A stretch of 64,000 nt of DNA from contig JANXDU010000003.1 in NCBI GenBank assembly GCA_025059195.1, forward strand, positions 21,465-85,464, written 5' to 3'. This DNA is from Candidatus Bathyarchaeota archaeon. Lineage in GTDB: Archaea; Thermoproteota; Bathyarchaeia; Bathyarchaeales; Bathycorpusculaceae. The position numbers and the translations under genes are program-made. The stretch's first letter is position 1; the number at the start of each line of letters is the position of its first letter. Below the pieces are notes generated by a model that saw only the letters and a program-made list of their open reading frames with translations, was not told the origin of the DNA and made no database searches. Positions 62,101-64,000 of this stretch are shown here, piece after piece.

Positions 62101-62197
62101 CAAAAAAGTACAGATATGTAAAAACCAAAGCGAAGTTAAAACCCGGTGGCGTGAATACCTCTTAGATGACAAGAAAATCTATATAGCTATATCCTAA
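59156..62197 (+). CDS. ileS: Isoleucyl-tRNA synthetase
   Basis: 1013 residues. HIGH-type motif GIPHVGHARGRVMKDL, editing domain including TTMPFTVITDL, zinc sites CPGC and CEKC pairs, ARGRKMSKSLGN (KMSKS) and the anticodon-binding domain. GTG 59156 follows GGTGAAAG. The length and WxxHNSGASPY motif identify IleRS rather than Val/LeuRS. Full and intact. Confidence 0.97.
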   Translation: MTAKSKANFDTPLSMDYRPLEIEEEIRRFWEENRIQERLMEYREKSNIGLLGWVEGPPTLNGIPHVGHARGRVMKDLWFRWRTMQGYFVPFWAGWDCQGLPVELEVEKLLGVKNKRELLERVGEERFVEECKKTIMRYHKEWVKADRKLGLFIDQKKAYWTYTDDYIEREWQYLKRAWEQGLLEEGYYVVAYCPGCQTSLSSAEVGYEGSYVEVEDPSLYFKFKAADKPDEYFLVWTTMPFTVITDLMLAVHPKAEYAKVQIGSEKWIMVKQRVEPVMQELGVKDYVIIETVMGESLEGVKYDYPFKDLIPKQAELDKHPLVHRVVCEEFVDVNTATGVVHLSPGNGEEDFIAAQKRGIPVFAPFDDEVKFTGEAGFFQGVFARDADSMVIEELRKRGLLVKADKIKHEYPTCWRSHHKLVWLARREYFLRTDRINDKIVAAAEKVEYFYEAPKNRFLSFLKEGKPWCISRERVWGAPLPIWVCEKCSAKTFIASKKELVEKALEKPPPNFELHKPWIDHVRIKCEKCGGIMHREPFVLDTWHNSGASPYARFTDEEFAKYVPVAFLTEGIDQTRGWANSLLLEHVILTGKAEAPYKAFLFQGLTQDARGRKMSKSLGNIIEVNKLLEKASADVCRFYLLRKCSPIDFMNFDLNEMNRRPHQVLSTLYHLNRFFVQNAEYDNFTPQKHTLEWAKNNGLLRKPDLWLLSKLQKAIIDYTARLEKCEFNVALAELEEFIIETVSRLYVPMIRKELWADDPGTLNRRLAIYATLWHVLKTTLLLFNPATPFLCEALYQKTYRRLDPTLPESVNFEKWPEPDESLRNKALEEEFETLLECVSLVYSARQKAKLKRRWPLRKMLVVTSEKACKALQSLSDVLLELANVKEAEYAESLPDSVRVEVDTGRWVEASEKGITVYLDVYRDEKLLGEGLMRDVARRVQSLRKELGYVPTDILETVYVAELDEESMQLLKPYIGEMAELVRAKKVQICKNQSEVKTRWREYLLDDKKIYIAIS

Positions 62198-62217
62198 GAG
62201 ATGCAGTGGGCTGACCC

Positions 62218-62670
62218 ATGGGAAAAGAGGAAGAAATAGTGGAAAAAGCCGTTTCAATTTTCATGGAAGGCTACCTCTGCGCGGAGGCGGTCCTAAAAAC
62301 TTTCGCGGAAACTCAAAAAATAAAATGTAGAAATATTCCAAAAATCGCCACTGGATTTGGCGGTGGGATGGGTAGAACAGGGTTTGTGTGCGGGGCTTTA
62401 ACTGGAGCGGTGATGGCGATAAGCCTAAAATATGGGCGAAACACGCCAAGCGAAGCGGAAAGCTATGAAAAATGCTCGGCGAGGATCCAGCAACTCTTCA
62501 AAGGCTTTAATGAAACTTTTGGCAGCGTTTTTTGCCGCGACTTAACCGACTGCGACCTAACAACAGAGGAGGGAAGGCAAAAATTTAAAGAACAACAAAT
62601 AAAAGAGAAAAAATGCACAAGATATGTGGAAAAATCCATGAAGATGCTGCTGGCTTTAACAAAAGAATAG
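62218..62670 (+). CDS. C_GCAxxG_C_C family redox protein
   Basis: 150 residues with the four-cysteine pattern naming the family: YLCAEAVLKTF, FVCGALTGAVMAI, VFCRDLTDCDL. Helical; probably a redox or metal-binding protein. Follows ileS by 20 bases and precedes the cyclophilin-like gene, so likely cotranscribed. Confidence 0.85.
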   Translation: MGKEEEIVEKAVSIFMEGYLCAEAVLKTFAETQKIKCRNIPKIATGFGGGMGRTGFVCGALTGAVMAISLKYGRNTPSEAESYEKCSARIQQLFKGFNETFGSVFCRDLTDCDLTTEEGRQKFKEQQIKEKKCTRYVEKSMKMLLALTKE

Positions 62671-62683
62671 CGGGGGAAGAAAC

Positions 62684-63076
62684 ATGGAGCGAAAGGAAAA
62701 AATAAAGATAACCTTTGAATCCGGCATAACCGTCAAATGTGAGATACGTTTTAACGAAAACCCGAGAACAGCTGAAGCCCTGATGAAGGCTTTACCCTTC
62801 GAAGCAAGAGCCGAATTCTGGGGGAAAGAAATCTACTTTGCAGCGCCCTTCAAAGTGGGTTTGGAGAAAGCCAGGGATGTGGTTGATTATGGTGATGTAG
62901 CCTACTGGCCTGAAGGCCCAGCCCTATGCCTATTCTTTGGGCCAACGCTTTCAAGCCCCTCACCGAACATAATAAAACCTTACAGCCCCGTAAACGTGAT
63001 AGGCAAAATCCTTGAAAACCCAAAAATTCTTGAAAACGTGGAAGAAGGCGAAAAACTCCGCGTTGAGAAAGCTTAA
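62684..63076 (+). CDS. Cyclophilin-like fold protein (archaeal DUF369 type)
   Basis: 130 residues: KCEIRFNENPRTAEALMKAL, DVVDYGDVAYWPEGPALCLF and SPVNVIGKI match the small archaeal cyclophilin-like barrel family. No prolyl isomerase residues are evident. Start ATG 62684 with GGGGGAAGAAAC upstream. Confidence 0.8.
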   Translation: MERKEKIKITFESGITVKCEIRFNENPRTAEALMKALPFEARAEFWGKEIYFAAPFKVGLEKARDVVDYGDVAYWPEGPALCLFFGPTLSSPSPNIIKPYSPVNVIGKILENPKILENVEEGEKLRVEKA

Positions 63077-63099
63077 CTTATCTACGGCCCTTTCACCTT

Positions 63100-63172
63100 G
63101 TAGCGGCGATTCAGCTGGTATGACGTCTGACTTGCACTCGGGAGGTCGCGGGTTCAAACCCGGCCTAGGCTC
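63100..63172 (+). pseudogene. Degenerate tRNA-Ala-like sequence (anticodon TGC)
   Basis: Anticodon arm TCTGA-CTTGCAC-TCGGG (63126-63142) pairs fully with anticodon TGC (Ala); D-loop GCTGGTA and T-loop TTCAAAC are normal. But the T-stem has a G-G mismatch (63150/63162), two of four D-stem pairs fail, and GTAGCGG (63100-63106) cannot pair with CTAGGCT (63165-63171). I read a decayed tRNA-Ala rather than a functional gene. Confidence 0.5.
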
Positions 63173-63213
63173 TTTCACAGGTTGCCTTTGAGCTATTTTT
63201 AAGGTGTGTTGCT

Positions 63214-64000
63214 TTGAGAGGGATTTATCAAGGGTTATGTGTAAATTGTAAGGGTGCGATTTCCGATGAGCGTCTTCTTCGATTCGGGATTTGTGAAAAA
63301 TGCCTTGAAAGTGTTGAAAGTGTGAAATCTTGGAAACAAGCTTTGAAGGCTCTTGAATTAAGAGGAAGGCTTTACTTTGCCGCGGAGCTCTTTGATTTTT
63401 ACAGAGAGTTTAGCGAGTTTTCCAAGTTTTTTAAGATCGCCGTCGGTCAGAGGATGTGGTCCCTTCAAGAAATGTGGGCTAGGCGGATTCTCTTAAGGCG
63501 AAACTTTTCAGTAGTTGCACCTACTGGCGTTGGAAAAACCGTTTTAGGAATCGTTGTAGCCCTTTATTTTTCCGTCAATGGGAAGAAAAGCTACGTCATT
63601 GTGCCAACAGCCCTTCTCGTTCAGCAAGCCGCAGAAAAAATGGATATTTATTCAAAAAGGCTTGGAATAAGTCCTAGAAAAATTTGTTACCATGCGGCTT
63701 TAGGTGAAGAAGAGAAGAAAAAATTGCTGGAAAGGGTGGCTGGTGGCGATTTTGATATTCTTGTAACAACTGAAAGGTTCTTGATAAACCACTTTGAGGT
63801 TTTAAAGGATAAAAATTTTGACTTTGTGTTTGTGGATGATGTGGACTCTTTCCATTGGAAAAGCCTTACAAGAGAAAAATTGGAAACGTCACCGTTTTTG
63901 AGGTTAGCACGGGAGAGTTTGTGCTCAACATTGTAGCAAGCATGGGACATATCTATGACCTAGGGGTCAGCGGGGGGTTCCATGGCGTTAAGATTCAAAA
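63214..64000 (+). pseudogene. rgy: Reverse gyrase with helicase core missing, frame broken, runs off window
   Basis: TTG 63214 opens an N-terminal zinc finger (C9, C12, C27, C30), then MWSLQEMWARRILLRR and Walker A VAPTGVGKT (residues 101-109) and the DDVD box (about 208-211). Directly after VDDVDSF the frame changes: a frame at 63852 onward reads EKPYKRKIGNVTVFEVSTGE, then FVLNIVASMGHIYDL and GFHGVKI, which is the beginning of the reverse gyrase topoisomerase domain. About 350-400 residues (helicase motifs III-VI, latch, start of topoisomerase) are absent. Loss of one A in the AAAA at 63859 would restore a GKPYKRK reading. Either the gene is a deletion pseudogene or the assembly collapsed here. 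Confidence 0.85.

Noticed and set aside
63850..63936. Intein insertion in reverse gyrase as explanation of the break
   Set aside because: Sequence is missing rather than added; no intein motifs are present.
1..64000. CRISPR arrays, insertion sequences, rRNA genes, phage genes
   Set aside because: None seen: no spaced direct repeats, no transposase or integrase motifs, no rRNA-like stretches.

Overview
The window is archaeal chromosome. Archaeal hallmarks are an archaeal-type PEP carboxylase, a fibrillarin/Nop5 pair, Trm1 and TrmI tRNA methyltransferases, RNase J-like and THEP1 proteins, ADP-forming acyl-CoA synthetase, AfpA flavoprotein, and broad use of TTG/GTG starts behind GGAGGTGA-like Shine-Dalgarno (SD) sites. 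Remains of a reverse gyrase gene point to a thermophilic or recently thermophilic lineage. A Fae (tetrahydromethanopterin) domain and an F420-type flavodiiron protein point to methanogen-like C1 and flavin chemistry. FtsZ-based division together with this mix fits the Bathyarchaeia/Thermoproteota side of the tree best; that placement is inference, not something read directly.

Layout. 1-1.8 kb: N-terminal part of an SMC ATPase and a DUF2096 gene. 2-10 kb: an oxygen-defence and redox island (FMN reductase, desulforedoxin-like mini-protein, rubrerythrin, thioredoxin, flavodiiron FprA, a decayed ferritin-like gene, Rieske protein, ZIP transporter, Dps-like ferritin, Fur/PerR regulator, AfpA and iron-sulfur flavoprotein), with two clear inverted-repeat operators. 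10-13.9 kb: AEC carrier, tRNA-like debris, M24 peptidase, a frameshifted winged-helix regulator. 14-24.4 kb: TrmI, a DapA-Fae fusion protein facing an unrecognised 444-residue protein, malate dehydrogenase, RNase J, a kinase-like protein and ADP-forming acyl-CoA synthetase. 24.4-28.3 kb: an ABC-2 exporter and an MTA/SAH-deaminase-type amidohydrolase. 28.4-34.2 kb: two divergent PadR regulators with twin operators, then geranylgeranyl reductase, prenyl synthase, MFS transporter and a SPASM radical-SAM enzyme. 34.3-39.3 kb: SfsA, a polyferredoxin, and an ArsR/permease/glutaredoxin-like metal or metalloid island followed by a pseudogene graveyard. 39.3-50 kb: PEP carboxylase, tRNA methylthiotransferase, a CdrS-like RHH regulator with FtsZ, aspartate dehydrogenase, MetRS, Trm1, MarC. 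50-63 kb: housekeeping genes (RNase HII, Nop5/fibrillarin, PyrD/PyrK, IleRS). 63.2-64 kb: broken reverse gyrase.

The most interesting items are: (1) an aldolase-Fae fusion that could pass aldolase-derived formaldehyde directly to tetrahydromethanopterin; (2) a CdrS-like ribbon-helix-helix gene immediately before ftsZ, with three palindromic boxes at exact 11-bp spacing and a leader hairpin that covers its SD; (3) a reverse gyrase in which the helicase start is joined directly to the topoisomerase domain; and (4) several genes whose homologous reading frame lacks a canonical start or needs a one-base homopolymer correction. The last group could be real decay or could be a signature of indel-prone sequencing, and should be settled before any of them is called biology.
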